From SIG440 sp045631525 (GTDB lineage: Bacteria; Bacillota; Clostridia; Monoglobales; Monoglobaceae): a stretch of DNA of 64,000 nucleotides. Of the stretch, positions 41,842-51,591 are shown in pieces (position 1 is the first letter of the stretch; each line of letters starts with the position of its first letter). The position numbers and the translations under genes are program-made. Below the pieces are notes generated by a model. It made no database searches. It worked only from the letters and a program-made list of their open reading frames with translations, and was not told where the DNA came from. Location: contig JAZQUY010000001.1 in NCBI GenBank assembly GCA_045631525.1, positions 1-64,000 on the forward strand, written 5' to 3'.

Positions 41842-43536
41842 ATGCTTAAGGAATTACATATAAAAAACGTTGCCGTTATTGATGAAGTGCATATTGAATT
41901 TTCTCCCGGCTTTAACGTCCTCACGGGCGAAACAGGAGCAGGCAAGTCAATCCTTATCGACTCAATCGGCATGGCTCTTGGCAGACGGACAAGCCACGAT
42001 TTGTTGCGCACAGGATGCGATGCGGCAGTGGTGAGTGCCTGCTTTTTTGTGTCGAGTGAAGAAATTTTAGGAAAAATGTCGGATATGGGTATTGAATGTG
42101 ATGACGGAGTGGTGCTGATAAATCGCAAAATCACCGCTGACGGAAAGTCACTTTGCCACATAAACGGCGTAGCTATGCCTCAAGCGGTGGTGCGTGAGAT
42201 TTCTGCTATGCTCATTGACATTCACGGACAAAGTGACAACCACTCGCTGCTTGATGAAAAGAAGCATCTTGGGATCTTGGATGAATTTGGCGGCGTTAGT
42301 GAGAGCATTGAAGACTATAAAAAGATTTTCAAGATGATGAAAGAGCTTTCCAAGGAAAAAGAAAGGCTTTCGGCGTCAAAGGATGAAAAGGCAAGACGAA
42401 TGGAACTTCTGGAGTTTCAGATTGATGAAATAGACGGTGCGAAACTTAAAACAGGAGAAGATGAAAGTCTTGAAGAACGCCGTGAATATCTTTACAATAT
42501 GGAAAGTATAACAAAAGGTGCGGGGGCTGCATACGGTGCCCTTTATGGCGGTGAGGAGACATCTGCCTATGACCTTTTGAAAAAGGCGCAGAGAAGCATT
42601 TCGGAAATAAGTCGTTTTTTACCAAAACTTGAGACCTGCGGCAACCGTCTTGATGGAATTATAGCGGACACCGAGGACATTGCATCAGAAATAAATGAAT
42701 ATATCTCGGGTACAGAATTCAGTATGGCAGAGCTTGACTTTATTGAAGAACGCCTTGACACCATAAACAATTTAAAACGAAAATACGGAAATTCCATAGA
42801 GGAAATTCTTGAATATTGTGAAAAGGCGCGGATAGAGTTGAACACGATTGAAAAAAGTGATGAGCGTCTTGGGGAAATTGAAAGAGAACTGTCTTTGGTT
42901 GAGGAAGAGCTTAAAGCTTCAGCAGAAAAACTTACTGCTCTAAGACTTGATACAGCAAAAACCCTTGAAGCGCAGATAAGAAATGAGCTTTTTGAACTTG
43001 ATATGCCCAAGGTGAGATTTGCCATTGAAATTCTGGATAACGAAAATGAAGGCGAAATTTCATATTTCGAAAACGGCAAGGACAAAGTTCGTTTTTTGCT
43101 ATCAACCAATCCTGGTGAGGATTTAAAGCCTATGTCAAAAATTGCATCAGGTGGTGAGCTTTCAAGAATTATGCTTGCGGTGAAATCAGTTCTTTCGGAT
43201 ATGGGAACTCAGGATACCATGATTTTTGATGAAATTGATACAGGTGTCAGCGGCAGGGCGGCTCAAAAAATAGCCGAAAAGCTTTCTAATCTCGCAAAAA
43301 AACGACAGGTGTTTTCAATTACCCATCTGGCACAGATTGCAAGTATGGCAGACAACCATTTTCTTATTCAAAAGAATTCCACCGACAGCAGCACTCATAC
43401 AGAAGTTATATGCCTTGACGATGAGGGAAGAACAGATGAACTTGCCCGCATAATCGGTGGCGTTTCGGTGACTGACCTTACACGCAGCAGCGCACTTGAA
43501 ATGCTTGATATGGCAAAAAAGAAAAAGGAAATCTAA
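41842..43536 (+). CDS. recN: DNA repair protein RecN
   Basis: 564 residues, SMC-like ATPase. Walker A GETGAGKSILIDSI (about 30-43), a long central coiled coil (about 150-380), the ABC signature ASGGELSRIMLA and Walker B MIFDEIDTGVSG. RecN gathers double-strand-break ends. Length is normal. It lies 28 nt after nadK and 5 nt before the RseC-like gene. Confidence 0.97.
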   Translation: MLKELHIKNVAVIDEVHIEFSPGFNVLTGETGAGKSILIDSIGMALGRRTSHDLLRTGCDAAVVSACFFVSSEEILGKMSDMGIECDDGVVLINRKITADGKSLCHINGVAMPQAVVREISAMLIDIHGQSDNHSLLDEKKHLGILDEFGGVSESIEDYKKIFKMMKELSKEKERLSASKDEKARRMELLEFQIDEIDGAKLKTGEDESLEERREYLYNMESITKGAGAAYGALYGGEETSAYDLLKKAQRSISEISRFLPKLETCGNRLDGIIADTEDIASEINEYISGTEFSMAELDFIEERLDTINNLKRKYGNSIEEILEYCEKARIELNTIEKSDERLGEIERELSLVEEELKASAEKLTALRLDTAKTLEAQIRNELFELDMPKVRFAIEILDNENEGEISYFENGKDKVRFLLSTNPGEDLKPMSKIASGGELSRIMLAVKSVLSDMGTQDTMIFDEIDTGVSGRAAQKIAEKLSNLAKKRQVFSITHLAQIASMADNHFLIQKNSTDSSTHTEVICLDDEGRTDELARIIGGVSVTDLTRSSALEMLDMAKKKKEI

Positions 43537-43541
43537 AATAT

Positions 43542-43928
43542 ATGCAAAAATTCGGAACTGTGACAAAAATAGAAAAAGATAAAGCGGTTGTTACCGTTGT
43601 TCGTGATTCGGCGTGCGGTGAAAATTGTGCGGCTTGCGGGATTTGTAAAAACAGCAAAGAAATGACGATGATTGTACCTGGTGTCGGTTTCAAGGTAGGG
43701 GACAAGGTGAGGCTTGTCACAGATGACAAGACCTTTCTTAAATCTTCTGCAATCGGGTACCTCTTGCTCACTGCTCTTTTGATTGTTGGCGGGATAATGG
43801 GAGCAAAGCTTGGCGGCGACTGGGCGGCGTTCCTTGGTGCACTTTTGGGACTTGGCACGGGAGTTGTGCTTATCAGGTGTTTCTTTGCAGAAAAAATTGA
43901 AATCAGGACAGAAAAGGTTGAGAGATAG
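43542..43928 (+). CDS. RseC/MucC-family (SoxR-reducing system) membrane protein
   Basis: 128 residues. A soluble N-terminal domain with cysteine cluster CGENCAACGIC (about 25-35), then two transmembrane helices (about 70-90 and 94-115). In other bacteria relatives work with Rnf/Rsx complexes or sigma-E signalling; the role in Clostridia is unclear. It is packed between recN and the ABC-F gene with 5- and 3-nt gaps, so it is certainly cotranscribed. Confidence 0.85.
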   Translation: MQKFGTVTKIEKDKAVVTVVRDSACGENCAACGICKNSKEMTMIVPGVGFKVGDKVRLVTDDKTFLKSSAIGYLLLTALLIVGGIMGAKLGGDWAAFLGALLGLGTGVVLIRCFFAEKIEIRTEKVER

Positions 43929-43931
43929 GCA

Positions 43932-45857
43932 ATGCTGATAACCATTGAAGGCTTAAACAAAAGCTTTGGACAGGATGAAATATTGAAAAATGTAAAAATG
44001 ACCATAAACGAAAAAGGACGTTATGGTCTTATTGGCGTTAATGGTGCAGGAAAGTCCACGCTCCTCAAAATTATTATGGGGGAACTGGACTATGACAGCG
44101 GGGAACTTACGAAAAAGCCGGGACTTCGGGTTGGTTATCTCAAACAAAACAATGGACTTGAGAGGGAATCTTCAATAATCGCAGAAATGCGCAAGGTTTT
44201 TGAGGATGTTATCTTGGCTGAGGAAAATATGCGTCGCCTTGAAAAAAAGATGACAGAGATTTCGGATATTGAATCCGAGGAATACAAGCAGATTTCTTCT
44301 GAATATAGCCGCACCCAAAACTTTTTTGACAGCCGTGACGGATATAACATTGATGTAAAAATAAAAACAATACTTTCGGGTATGGGATTTGGTGACAAGG
44401 ATTTGGACACCGTGATTTCCACCCTTTCAGGCGGTGAAAAAACCCGACTTGCCATTGCAAGACTTCTTCTTGAAGAACCCGAACTTCTTATTCTTGACGA
44501 GCCAACAAACCACCTTGATTTTAAGACGCTTAAGTGGCTTGAAGAATATTTGATTTCCTATAATGGCGCAATACTTACGGTTTCCCACGACAGATATTTT
44601 CTTGATAAAACTGTTTCACAAATTTATGAGGTGGAACGGGGAAGAGTATATTCTTATGCGGGGAATTATTCAAAGTATCTGGTGGAAAAAGAACAGAGAA
44701 GAATCCGTGAAGAAAAGGAATACGAAATTCAGCAGATGCAGATTGCGTCGCTTCAAACTTATGTAGACAAAAATATTGCAAGAGCGTCCACATCCCAAAG
44801 TGCAAAATCAAGGCTTAAAACATTGGAGAATATGGAAATCCTTGAAAGACCTGACGGAAATTTAAAGCCCATGCGGCTTAAATTTGAGCATACAAAGGAG
44901 CCATACAAGGATGTTCTCACAGTAGAAAGCCTGGATATAACTGTTGGCGAAGAAGAAAAGCTCCTTTGCAGGGATGTGAATTTCCAGGTAAAAAAGCACG
45001 AAAAAATTGCCATTATTGGCTCAAATGGAATAGGGAAATCCTCGTTCCTCAAAATTGTGCAGGGACTAATCCCTCATGCAAAAGGCAGCGTTGAGTGGGG
45101 AAAGAATGTATCCATAAGCTATTACGAACAGGAAAATTTAAATCTCAATCAGGAAAAAATTGCACTTGACGAGCTTTGGGACAGATTTCCGCAAACCCCT
45201 GAGGCGGAAATTCGCAGGGTGCTTGGGAATGTGTTGTTGACCAAGGAAGATGTTTTCAAGCCAGTAAAGATTATCAGTGGCGGAGAACGTGCAAAGCTTG
45301 CTTTTTGTATAATTATGCTTGAAAAATCAAACGTAATCATCCTTGACGAGCCTACAAATCACCTTGACCTTTTGTCAAAAGAGGTGCTTGAAACTGCACT
45401 TTCAGAGTATGGCGGAACCCTTATATTTGTATCTCATGACCGATATCTTTTGAACAAGGTTCCTGACAAAATCGCGGAACTCAAGGAAGACGGAATTCGC
45501 ATATATAACGGAAAATATGATTATTATCTTGAAGTGACTCAGCGTGAGGCACAACAGGTGGCGGAGGAAGAAAGGCTTAACGCAGCAGAAAAGGCGGTGG
45601 CTCAAGCGAAAGATAAAAAAGAGCAAAGCTATCGCTCAAAAGAACAGCGCCGCATTGAAGCCCAAAGAAAAAATCGCATAAAAGAGCTTGAAAATCTGAT
45701 AGAAAAGGCGGAAGAAAGGCTCGCCGAACTTGAAAACGAAATGACACAAGAAGAAGTCTTTTCGGATTACAAGCTTATGGCAGAAAAATGCTCCCTGGCA
45801 GAGGAACTCCGCACAAAACTCAATGAATATTATGACGAGTGGAGCAGTCTTGAATAA
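43932..45857 (+). CDS. ABC-F family ATPase
   Basis: 641 residues with two ABC domains and no membrane segments. Walker A GVNGAGKSTLLK and GSNGIGKSSFLK; signatures LSGGEKTRLA and ISGGERAKLA; both Walker B sites end in DEPTNHLD. The linker between domains is typical and a charged coiled coil forms the C-terminus (about 545-640). ABC-F proteins act on the ribosome (translation factor or antibiotic protection). The long C-terminal coil resembles Uup/YdiF types; the exact subfamily is not certain. Confidence 0.93.
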   Translation: MLITIEGLNKSFGQDEILKNVKMTINEKGRYGLIGVNGAGKSTLLKIIMGELDYDSGELTKKPGLRVGYLKQNNGLERESSIIAEMRKVFEDVILAEENMRRLEKKMTEISDIESEEYKQISSEYSRTQNFFDSRDGYNIDVKIKTILSGMGFGDKDLDTVISTLSGGEKTRLAIARLLLEEPELLILDEPTNHLDFKTLKWLEEYLISYNGAILTVSHDRYFLDKTVSQIYEVERGRVYSYAGNYSKYLVEKEQRRIREEKEYEIQQMQIASLQTYVDKNIARASTSQSAKSRLKTLENMEILERPDGNLKPMRLKFEHTKEPYKDVLTVESLDITVGEEEKLLCRDVNFQVKKHEKIAIIGSNGIGKSSFLKIVQGLIPHAKGSVEWGKNVSISYYEQENLNLNQEKIALDELWDRFPQTPEAEIRRVLGNVLLTKEDVFKPVKIISGGERAKLAFCIIMLEKSNVIILDEPTNHLDLLSKEVLETALSEYGGTLIFVSHDRYLLNKVPDKIAELKEDGIRIYNGKYDYYLEVTQREAQQVAEEERLNAAEKAVAQAKDKKEQSYRSKEQRRIEAQRKNRIKELENLIEKAEERLAELENEMTQEEVFSDYKLMAEKCSLAEELRTKLNEYYDEWSSLE

Positions 45858-45888
45858 CAAAATCCTTTTTCAAAAGAGGTGAAAAGAG

Positions 45889-47118
45889 ATGAACTATTTT
45901 GAATTTACTCCTGGAGAGAAAAAATATCTTGAAGAAATAAACGGGGAGTTTGACGTAAAACTTTCACAGTATGCTGCAAAAAACAGCGAGGCAAAACGCA
46001 TGGCAAAAAAGCCAAGGCACGACATAATCAGACCTCCGTATTCATATGACGTGGACTGTATAATATACAATCCTTTTTATAACAGATATACTGATAAAAC
46101 ACAGGTTTTTTCATTCTACAAAAACGATGACGTGACAAGACGTGCTCTTCACGTTCAGCTTGTTTCAAAGATTGCAAAAACCATAGGCAGAGCGCTCAGA
46201 TTGAATCTTGATTTGATTGAAGCTATTGCCCTTGGACATGATATGGGGCATACACCGTTTGGACACAAGGGTGAGGAATTTTTGAGCGAATGTTACAGTG
46301 AGAATACTGCAAAACACAAGGGAGTGCCCAGGTATTTCAACCACAATGTCCACAGTGCAAGAATTTTCAGGCACATATTGGAAACGGATTTGACACTTCA
46401 AACTTTAAGCGGAATTATTGCCCACAACGGCGAACGGATTTGTCGTGAATATACTCCGTCAAAAATAGATACATTCAAAGAGTTTGACACTATTATGGAA
46501 AGCTGTTATGTGGAAAAAGACTTTCACAAAAGTCTTCGCCCAAATACCCTTGAGGGGTGTGTTGTCCGCATAAGTGATATGATTGCCTATGCGGGAAAGG
46601 ACAGACAGGACCTTTATCGTGTGAAACTGATTACCGATGAAAGTTTCAAGTCCAAAAGACTTATCGGCACACGGAACAGTGATATAATTTCAAACGTAAT
46701 AATAAACATCATAAAAAACAGTATTGATTCCCCGTCACTTAATATGGACGCAGAGGTTTTTGAAGATTTGCGTGATTTGATTGCTGAAAACACACGGCTT
46801 ATCTATCTTGCTGAAGATGTGAAAGAACCATATCACGAAAGCATCCAGCCTCTTATGAAAAAGCTCTATATGAGGCTATATAGCGATGTGGAAGAACGAA
46901 ATTTCAAATCTCCCATATTTGTGCATTACTTAAACGATTTTGTCCTTGGTGAAAGCTATCGGAACAAAGCGACCCGAAAAATTGTGGGAGATACGGACGA
47001 GATTGTTACTGATTTTATTGCTGCTATGACCGATGATTATTTTGTGGATATATGCAGCCAGCTGCATATAGACGATGAGGCGCTGAGTCACATCAAGTAC
47101 CACAGCTATTTTGAATAG
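45889..47118 (+). CDS. HD-domain dNTP triphosphohydrolase-like protein (dGTPase family)
   Basis: 409 residues. The N-terminal NPFYNRYTDKTQVFSF, then HD-motif residues in RRALHVQLVSK, GHDMGHTPFGHKGE and the later RISDMIAYAGKD. The family hydrolyses dNTPs to nucleosides and triphosphate. Length is near that of other Firmicute homologues. AAAGAGGTG precedes the ATG. It lies 31 nt after the ABC-F gene and 17 nt before a deacetylase. Confidence 0.9.
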   Translation: MNYFEFTPGEKKYLEEINGEFDVKLSQYAAKNSEAKRMAKKPRHDIIRPPYSYDVDCIIYNPFYNRYTDKTQVFSFYKNDDVTRRALHVQLVSKIAKTIGRALRLNLDLIEAIALGHDMGHTPFGHKGEEFLSECYSENTAKHKGVPRYFNHNVHSARIFRHILETDLTLQTLSGIIAHNGERICREYTPSKIDTFKEFDTIMESCYVEKDFHKSLRPNTLEGCVVRISDMIAYAGKDRQDLYRVKLITDESFKSKRLIGTRNSDIISNVIINIIKNSIDSPSLNMDAEVFEDLRDLIAENTRLIYLAEDVKEPYHESIQPLMKKLYMRLYSDVEERNFKSPIFVHYLNDFVLGESYRNKATRKIVGDTDEIVTDFIAAMTDDYFVDICSQLHIDDEALSHIKYHSYFE

Positions 47119-47135
47119 ATAAAGGAGGAAAGAAT

Positions 47136-47975
47136 ATGAAAAAGACAGTCGCATTGCTTTTGATGGTTTTTTGTCTTGTAGTCAGCGTTTCAGCAGTGAG
47201 CAGTGATATAAAAAGCGTTACTGTTCTTATGTATCATTCGGTATCAGACGGACAAAATGACGTTACTATATCCCCTGAAAATTTCAATAAGCATATGACG
47301 GCAATCAGGGATAACGGCTTCACGCCTGTTTCGGTTTTCGATTTGATTGACTTTGTGGATAATGGAAAGGAACTTCCTGAAAAACCTGTTTGTATCACCT
47401 TTGACGACGGCTACCGCGACAATTTTTCAAATGCTTTTCCCGTGCTTGAAGCCTTTGGCTTTAAATCTACAATATTTATAATTGGCAGCTCGGTGGGAAA
47501 AGACACCTACAAGGATACGGGATTTGGCATAAATGCCCACTTTGGATTTGATGAGGCAAGGGAAATGTTCGCGTCAGGTCTTGTTTCAATCCAGAGCCAC
47601 AGCTTTGATATGCATCAGTGGGCTGACGGAGAAAATTCGCGATTTGTGAGAAATAATGTTCTTCCCTTTGAAACAGAAGGAATTTTTGATTATGCGAATG
47701 TCTTTCAAAACGATTTCAAAAAGAGCAAGGCACAAATAGAAGAAAATGTAGGGGACAGTGTGGTTGCCTTTGCATACCCTACGGGCAGATATAATGCCCT
47801 AACCGAGTTTGTTTTGAAACAAAACGGAGTAAGGGTTACCGTGGCCACATCCGAAGGCCCCAATTTCATAAAAAAAGGGGACAAGGAAAGCCTATACAAA
47901 TTAAATCGCTATAATGTGGGCAACCAGATAGACGAAGAACATCTTCTGAAATGGCTTAATGAGGGAAAAATATGA
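47136..47975 (+). CDS. Secreted polysaccharide deacetylase
   Basis: 279 residues. A signal peptide (about 1-20, MKKTVALLLMVFCLVVSVSA), then a NodB domain with VLMYHSV, TFDDGYRDN (catalytic Asp and metal Asp) and SHSFDMH metal histidines. It likely removes acetyl groups from peptidoglycan or another glycan outside the cell. It overlaps the following gene by 4 nt. A second, related deacetylase lies on the other strand at 49543. Confidence 0.92.
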   Translation: MKKTVALLLMVFCLVVSVSAVSSDIKSVTVLMYHSVSDGQNDVTISPENFNKHMTAIRDNGFTPVSVFDLIDFVDNGKELPEKPVCITFDDGYRDNFSNAFPVLEAFGFKSTIFIIGSSVGKDTYKDTGFGINAHFGFDEAREMFASGLVSIQSHSFDMHQWADGENSRFVRNNVLPFETEGIFDYANVFQNDFKKSKAQIEENVGDSVVAFAYPTGRYNALTEFVLKQNGVRVTVATSEGPNFIKKGDKESLYKLNRYNVGNQIDEEHLLKWLNEGKI

Positions 47976-49507
47976 AAAGAATAGTTTTTTTGTTGCTTGC
48001 ACTCTTGTTGCTTTTCCAGAATGTGACTTTTGCTGCAAAAAACGAAACCAAAGAATTTGAAATTACATATGTTACCGACTGCGAAACAGAGATAGAGCCT
48101 TATAAGGTGAAAACAGCTTCAAACACCATAAAGGTTGAAATTTCCAAAACTGTCCCGAAAAAAGAATGCTATGAGTTCTTGGGCTGGAGCAGAGAAAACG
48201 GCTATGAAAAAGAAGCACAGTATCAGCCGAAACAAAAGGTTGAAATAAACGGTGATACAGTGCTTTTTGCGGTGTGGAAGAGGATAGATTCAAAAAAACT
48301 TTCCTATATGGACGGCAGTGACAGCGTTTTGCCCACACAGATTGTTTTAAGAGATGAGACTACCATTTCAAAAACTATCCCCCAAGAGCCCGGATATATT
48401 TTTGGCGGATGGCAGATAGATAAAAACAAAACAGCAAAGCCTGGAGAGGTGATTTCTGTCTCTAAAGATATGACGCTCACTCCAATATGGCACAAAGGAA
48501 ATTTTGAGTTGCCGATGCTTTCTGTATGGAGCAATGATGAAAAAGGGGTTCTCTTTTCTGCCAAAAACCTTGCGGATTTTGACAATTTTACTTTAATTGT
48601 CAGAAATTTGATAACGGGTGAAGAGACAACATACAGAAGACGTCTCCTTGCGGAAAACTTAGTGCCTGGGCAGTATAAGGCATATATTGATGCTGAAAAA
48701 TATGGAATAACATACAAAAGCGAAAGCGTGAATTTTGTTGTGCAGTCACCTGAAATGGGTGATGAAACTCCAATAAGACTTTTTATTGACGGCGAAGAAC
48801 TTCTTTTCGATATGCCACCGAGGTTGATTGACGGCTATACCTTTATTGCCCTCAGGCATTTTTGCGAAAGTATGGGGGCAAGTGTCAGGTGGATTGATGA
48901 AAGCCGCTGTGCCGAGATTGTTCTTAACGGAAAAATCGCAAGACTTTATGAAAATTCAAATAAGTGCATAATCAACGGCGAGACCTCTTATCTTCCGCAA
49001 AAAACAAGGCTTATATCATCAAGGATGTTCCTGCCTCTTCGGTCGGTGGCTGAAATCTTGGGCTGTGAGATTGTCTGGGATGTGGGAAGAAGAGTTTATG
49101 CATATAAGGATGAAGATGCATTCTTTAACAGAAACTTGTTCAAGATAAAAAACCATAACGGTCAGTTCCTCACAGAAAATGAAGGAGAGCTTGCACTTTC
49201 TGATGAGGCAAAAGGCGGTGCATGGTTGTTTGATGCTGTTGATAAGACAAATGACATATATGAGATATATAATTTAAGCGCTCTTGACAAGCTTCTTGAG
49301 GTGAAATCCTCGGAGATTTTTTCGGGGAACACCGTGAGACTCTGGCAACAAAATGACTTTGACGGAAAACGATGGAGAATAACCAAAGTTCAAAAAGATG
49401 AGATTTTAATTTCCCCTGCAAATTCAAATGGCTTATATCTTGATATAGACATAATGACACTGACAGAGGAAGAGAAGACAGTAATAATTGAAAATGTGAA
49501 TATATAA
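47972..49507 (+). CDS. Secreted multidomain surface protein (InlB B-repeats, stalk domain, ricin-like)
   Basis: 511 residues with signal peptide (about 1-22). Two InlB-type B-repeats (about 25-105 and 110-175; each ends in a W...W pattern such as LFAVWK and LTPIWH), a copper-amine-oxidase-like N-terminal (stalk) domain (about 268-375; FIALRHFCESMGASVRWID and FLPLRSVAEILGCEIVWD) and a ricin B-like lectin domain (about 385-500; GNTVRLWQQNDFDGKRW). Probably binds wall or host/plant glycans. Translationally coupled to the upstream deacetylase. No sortase or S-layer anchor is seen. Confidence 0.85.
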   Translation: MKRIVFLLLALLLLFQNVTFAAKNETKEFEITYVTDCETEIEPYKVKTASNTIKVEISKTVPKKECYEFLGWSRENGYEKEAQYQPKQKVEINGDTVLFAVWKRIDSKKLSYMDGSDSVLPTQIVLRDETTISKTIPQEPGYIFGGWQIDKNKTAKPGEVISVSKDMTLTPIWHKGNFELPMLSVWSNDEKGVLFSAKNLADFDNFTLIVRNLITGEETTYRRRLLAENLVPGQYKAYIDAEKYGITYKSESVNFVVQSPEMGDETPIRLFIDGEELLFDMPPRLIDGYTFIALRHFCESMGASVRWIDESRCAEIVLNGKIARLYENSNKCIINGETSYLPQKTRLISSRMFLPLRSVAEILGCEIVWDVGRRVYAYKDEDAFFNRNLFKIKNHNGQFLTENEGELALSDEAKGGAWLFDAVDKTNDIYEIYNLSALDKLLEVKSSEIFSGNTVRLWQQNDFDGKRWRITKVQKDEILISPANSNGLYLDIDIMTLTEEEKTVIIENVNI

Positions 49508-49511
49508 AATC

Positions 49512-49538
49512 AGGCAACTTCATTGGAAGTTGCCTTTT
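49512..49538. terminator. Bidirectional terminator between convergent genes
   Basis: AGGCAACTTC/GAAGTTGCCT 10-bp stem with ATTG loop, followed by TTTTGGTTTT on the plus strand. It also lies just beyond the stop of the minus-strand deacetylase. Confidence 0.85.
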
Positions 49539-49542
49539 GGTT

Positions 49543-50457
49543 TTATTCAAGAATGGCTTGCACAGATTTTTTTGGAGTGCGAAGATATCTTTTCAGCATA
49601 TAAAGGTCGTCAGAGTTTTTGCCTATGTGATTCATTCCGCTTTCGCATGAAAGAGAGGCGCGAAAGCCCATTTCACGGATTATGTCAAAGGAGTCGTTGC
49701 TTACACTTCCGAAAGGATATGTGAAGGTTGTAGGTGTGAAGCCAACATTGTTTTTGAAAGCATCCTGAAGTTTTCCCAAATCGGAGGTGAGGGCAGCTTT
49801 GTAATCATCAAGTGATTCGCCCTTTTTCTTTTTTGTGCCGTTTCTTCCCTTGTCTATGGTGTGAAGATTGTAGGAATGGTTTTGAAATTCAACATTCCCT
49901 GAATCAATCATTTCTCTGATATCCTTCCATGTCAGGTGCGAATATGCTGGGTTTTCATCAGGTGTTTCGGTATAAAGGTCTGTGTAATAGCCGATAATTG
50001 AAATAACAGCCTTGGAATTGTATTTTTTAAGCAGGGGGAAGGCGTAAGAGCAGTTGTTGAAATATCCGTCATCAAAGGTGAGAACAATTGGTTTTTCAGG
50101 CAAAGTGCCTTTTCCGTCTACAAAATCAATCAGGTCCTGCATAACTATCGGTGTGTAGCCCTGTTTTTTTAAGAATTTCAAATCACGTTCAAAATCAGCC
50201 TCTGAAATGATATATTCACTGCCTGAGTGACTGCTTCTTAAAATACTGTGATACATAATGATAGGCACATCTTTTTCGCTCCCCTTAGATTTGTCAAAAA
50301 GCATAGCAGAGCTTTGGGGGCTGGGGGGGTCTTTGACCATACTGTCTGCATCAATGGAAGTGCCATAACTGTAAAGCTTTATTATGCCGATTCCTGCAAG
50401 GGTTATGGCGAAAATTGCAAAGTAATAAATAAGAGTCTTCATTTTTACAACGTACAT
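49543..50457 (-). CDS. Membrane-anchored polysaccharide deacetylase
   Basis: 304 residues. One N-terminal transmembrane helix (about 7-30) and a NodB domain: PIIMYHSIL, LTFDDGYFNN with the catalytic Asp, NHSYNLH metal histidines, and TYPFGS. It is a peptidoglycan or wall-glycan deacetylase of the PdaA/YheN type. CAGG lies 7 nt before the ATG. It follows the M23 peptidase by 16 nt and is probably cotranscribed. It has only moderate similarity to the deacetylase at 47136. Confidence 0.92.
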   Translation of the reverse strand: MYVVKMKTLIYYFAIFAITLAGIGIIKLYSYGTSIDADSMVKDPPSPQSSAMLFDKSKGSEKDVPIIMYHSILRSSHSGSEYIISEADFERDLKFLKKQGYTPIVMQDLIDFVDGKGTLPEKPIVLTFDDGYFNNCSYAFPLLKKYNSKAVISIIGYYTDLYTETPDENPAYSHLTWKDIREMIDSGNVEFQNHSYNLHTIDKGRNGTKKKKGESLDDYKAALTSDLGKLQDAFKNNVGFTPTTFTYPFGSVSNDSFDIIREMGFRASLSCESGMNHIGKNSDDLYMLKRYLRTPKKSVQAILE

Positions 50458-50473
50458 AAAAAGCCTGCCTTTC

Positions 50474-51538
50474 TTATTCCATATTGTCTAAGGATTTTTC
50501 AAAATAGTCGTATCTTCGGCGGTACTCTCCTAAAAAATCATCTTTTACAACTTCACTTCGATTTTTGGAGAGAAAATTTATTATTTGATAACAGTCAATC
50601 CAGATTTCGCCGTTTCCGTCTTTTTGTGACTCATCAAAGATAAGCTGTATTCCAAAATGAAGATGAGGTGTGTCAATGTTATTTACGTTTTCTGATGAGC
50701 TGTACCCTGTCATCCCAAGGTAGCCAATTACATCTCCTGCCTTTACAGTGTGACCTATGGAAAGGTCTTTTGGATAGGGATGGTTTTTGCGAAGATGGGC
50801 ATAGTAATAATAACGCTTTTTGTCAAAGCTTCTGATGCCCACGCGCCAACCGCCGTACTGATTCCAACCGATAGCCTCAACAGTTCCGCTTTCTGTGGCG
50901 ATTATGGGAGTGCCCACGCCACCCATCATATCGTGCCCAAGGTGCTTTCGTTTGTAACCATAAGAACGGCTTGCGCCGAAATCATCATAGTGGGAGTAAC
51001 CATAATTTTTTGCGATGGGCGAAAATCCTTTCAGCCCATATTTTTTTGTCCAGACAAGTTCGCCATTTTCGGACATTTCCTGAATTTCATACTCACCTAA
51101 GAAACCGCCAAGGACAGCGTCGTATGCTTGCTTGTAATAAGAAAAATACTTCATATCCTTTGTTATGTCCTCAATCTTTTCGCCGTTTTTGAGCCGTTCT
51201 ACAATAGCGCTGAGGTCCGATGCCTTGAATGAACTGAAGTTTCCGCCATATTTTGCACCAAGAATGGCGAGAAGGTCAATCCAACTGGTGGGGGTACCGG
51301 TATTGTGATTTTCAATGTCAGCTTTCATAGCCAAATTCATAGCCACATCCGTTACGCCAAAATCCACCCATTTTATAAATTCTTTTTTTGTTTCAACTAC
51401 CCCATTGGATTTTGGGGTTGTTTCTGTGGTGGTGTTGCGGCTGATGGAGTGGAAAATGAGAAAGCTGAAGGAGGAAACAAATAAGCAAATGATACATAAA
51501 ACCGCAATTCCGCGGCTTAATTTGAATGATACGAACAT
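50474..51538 (-). CDS. M23-family (LytM) peptidoglycan endopeptidase
   Basis: 354 residues. An N-terminal transmembrane segment (about 7-28), a helical middle domain and a C-terminal LytM domain. Zinc ligands appear in KHLGHDMM (H and D) and PHLHFG (H-x-H), with YAHLR between. It cleaves peptide cross-links in the wall; related clostridial proteins include SpoIIQ-like factors. ATG 51538 follows GGGAGGGGG, which itself forms the 3' arm of a terminator-like hairpin. Confidence 0.92.
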   Translation of the reverse strand: MFVSFKLSRGIAVLCIICLFVSSFSFLIFHSISRNTTTETTPKSNGVVETKKEFIKWVDFGVTDVAMNLAMKADIENHNTGTPTSWIDLLAILGAKYGGNFSSFKASDLSAIVERLKNGEKIEDITKDMKYFSYYKQAYDAVLGGFLGEYEIQEMSENGELVWTKKYGLKGFSPIAKNYGYSHYDDFGASRSYGYKRKHLGHDMMGGVGTPIIATESGTVEAIGWNQYGGWRVGIRSFDKKRYYYYAHLRKNHPYPKDLSIGHTVKAGDVIGYLGMTGYSSSENVNNIDTPHLHFGIQLIFDESQKDGNGEIWIDCYQIINFLSKNRSEVVKDDFLGEYRRRYDYFEKSLDNME

Positions 51539-51575
51539 AAAAAAGCCCCCTCCCATACAACTTATGGAAAGGGGG
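51539..51575 (-). terminator. Terminator hairpin whose 3' arm contains the M23 gene ribosome site
   Basis: On the minus strand CCCCCTTTCCATA pairs with TATGGGAGGGGG (one mismatch/bulge, 5-nt loop), followed by C and T6, then directly by the ATG of the M23 gene. It can end the metA-CpXC transcript and would mask the Shine-Dalgarno sequence in read-through RNA. Confidence 0.75.
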
Positions 51576-51591
51576 ACTCAAATATGATAAA

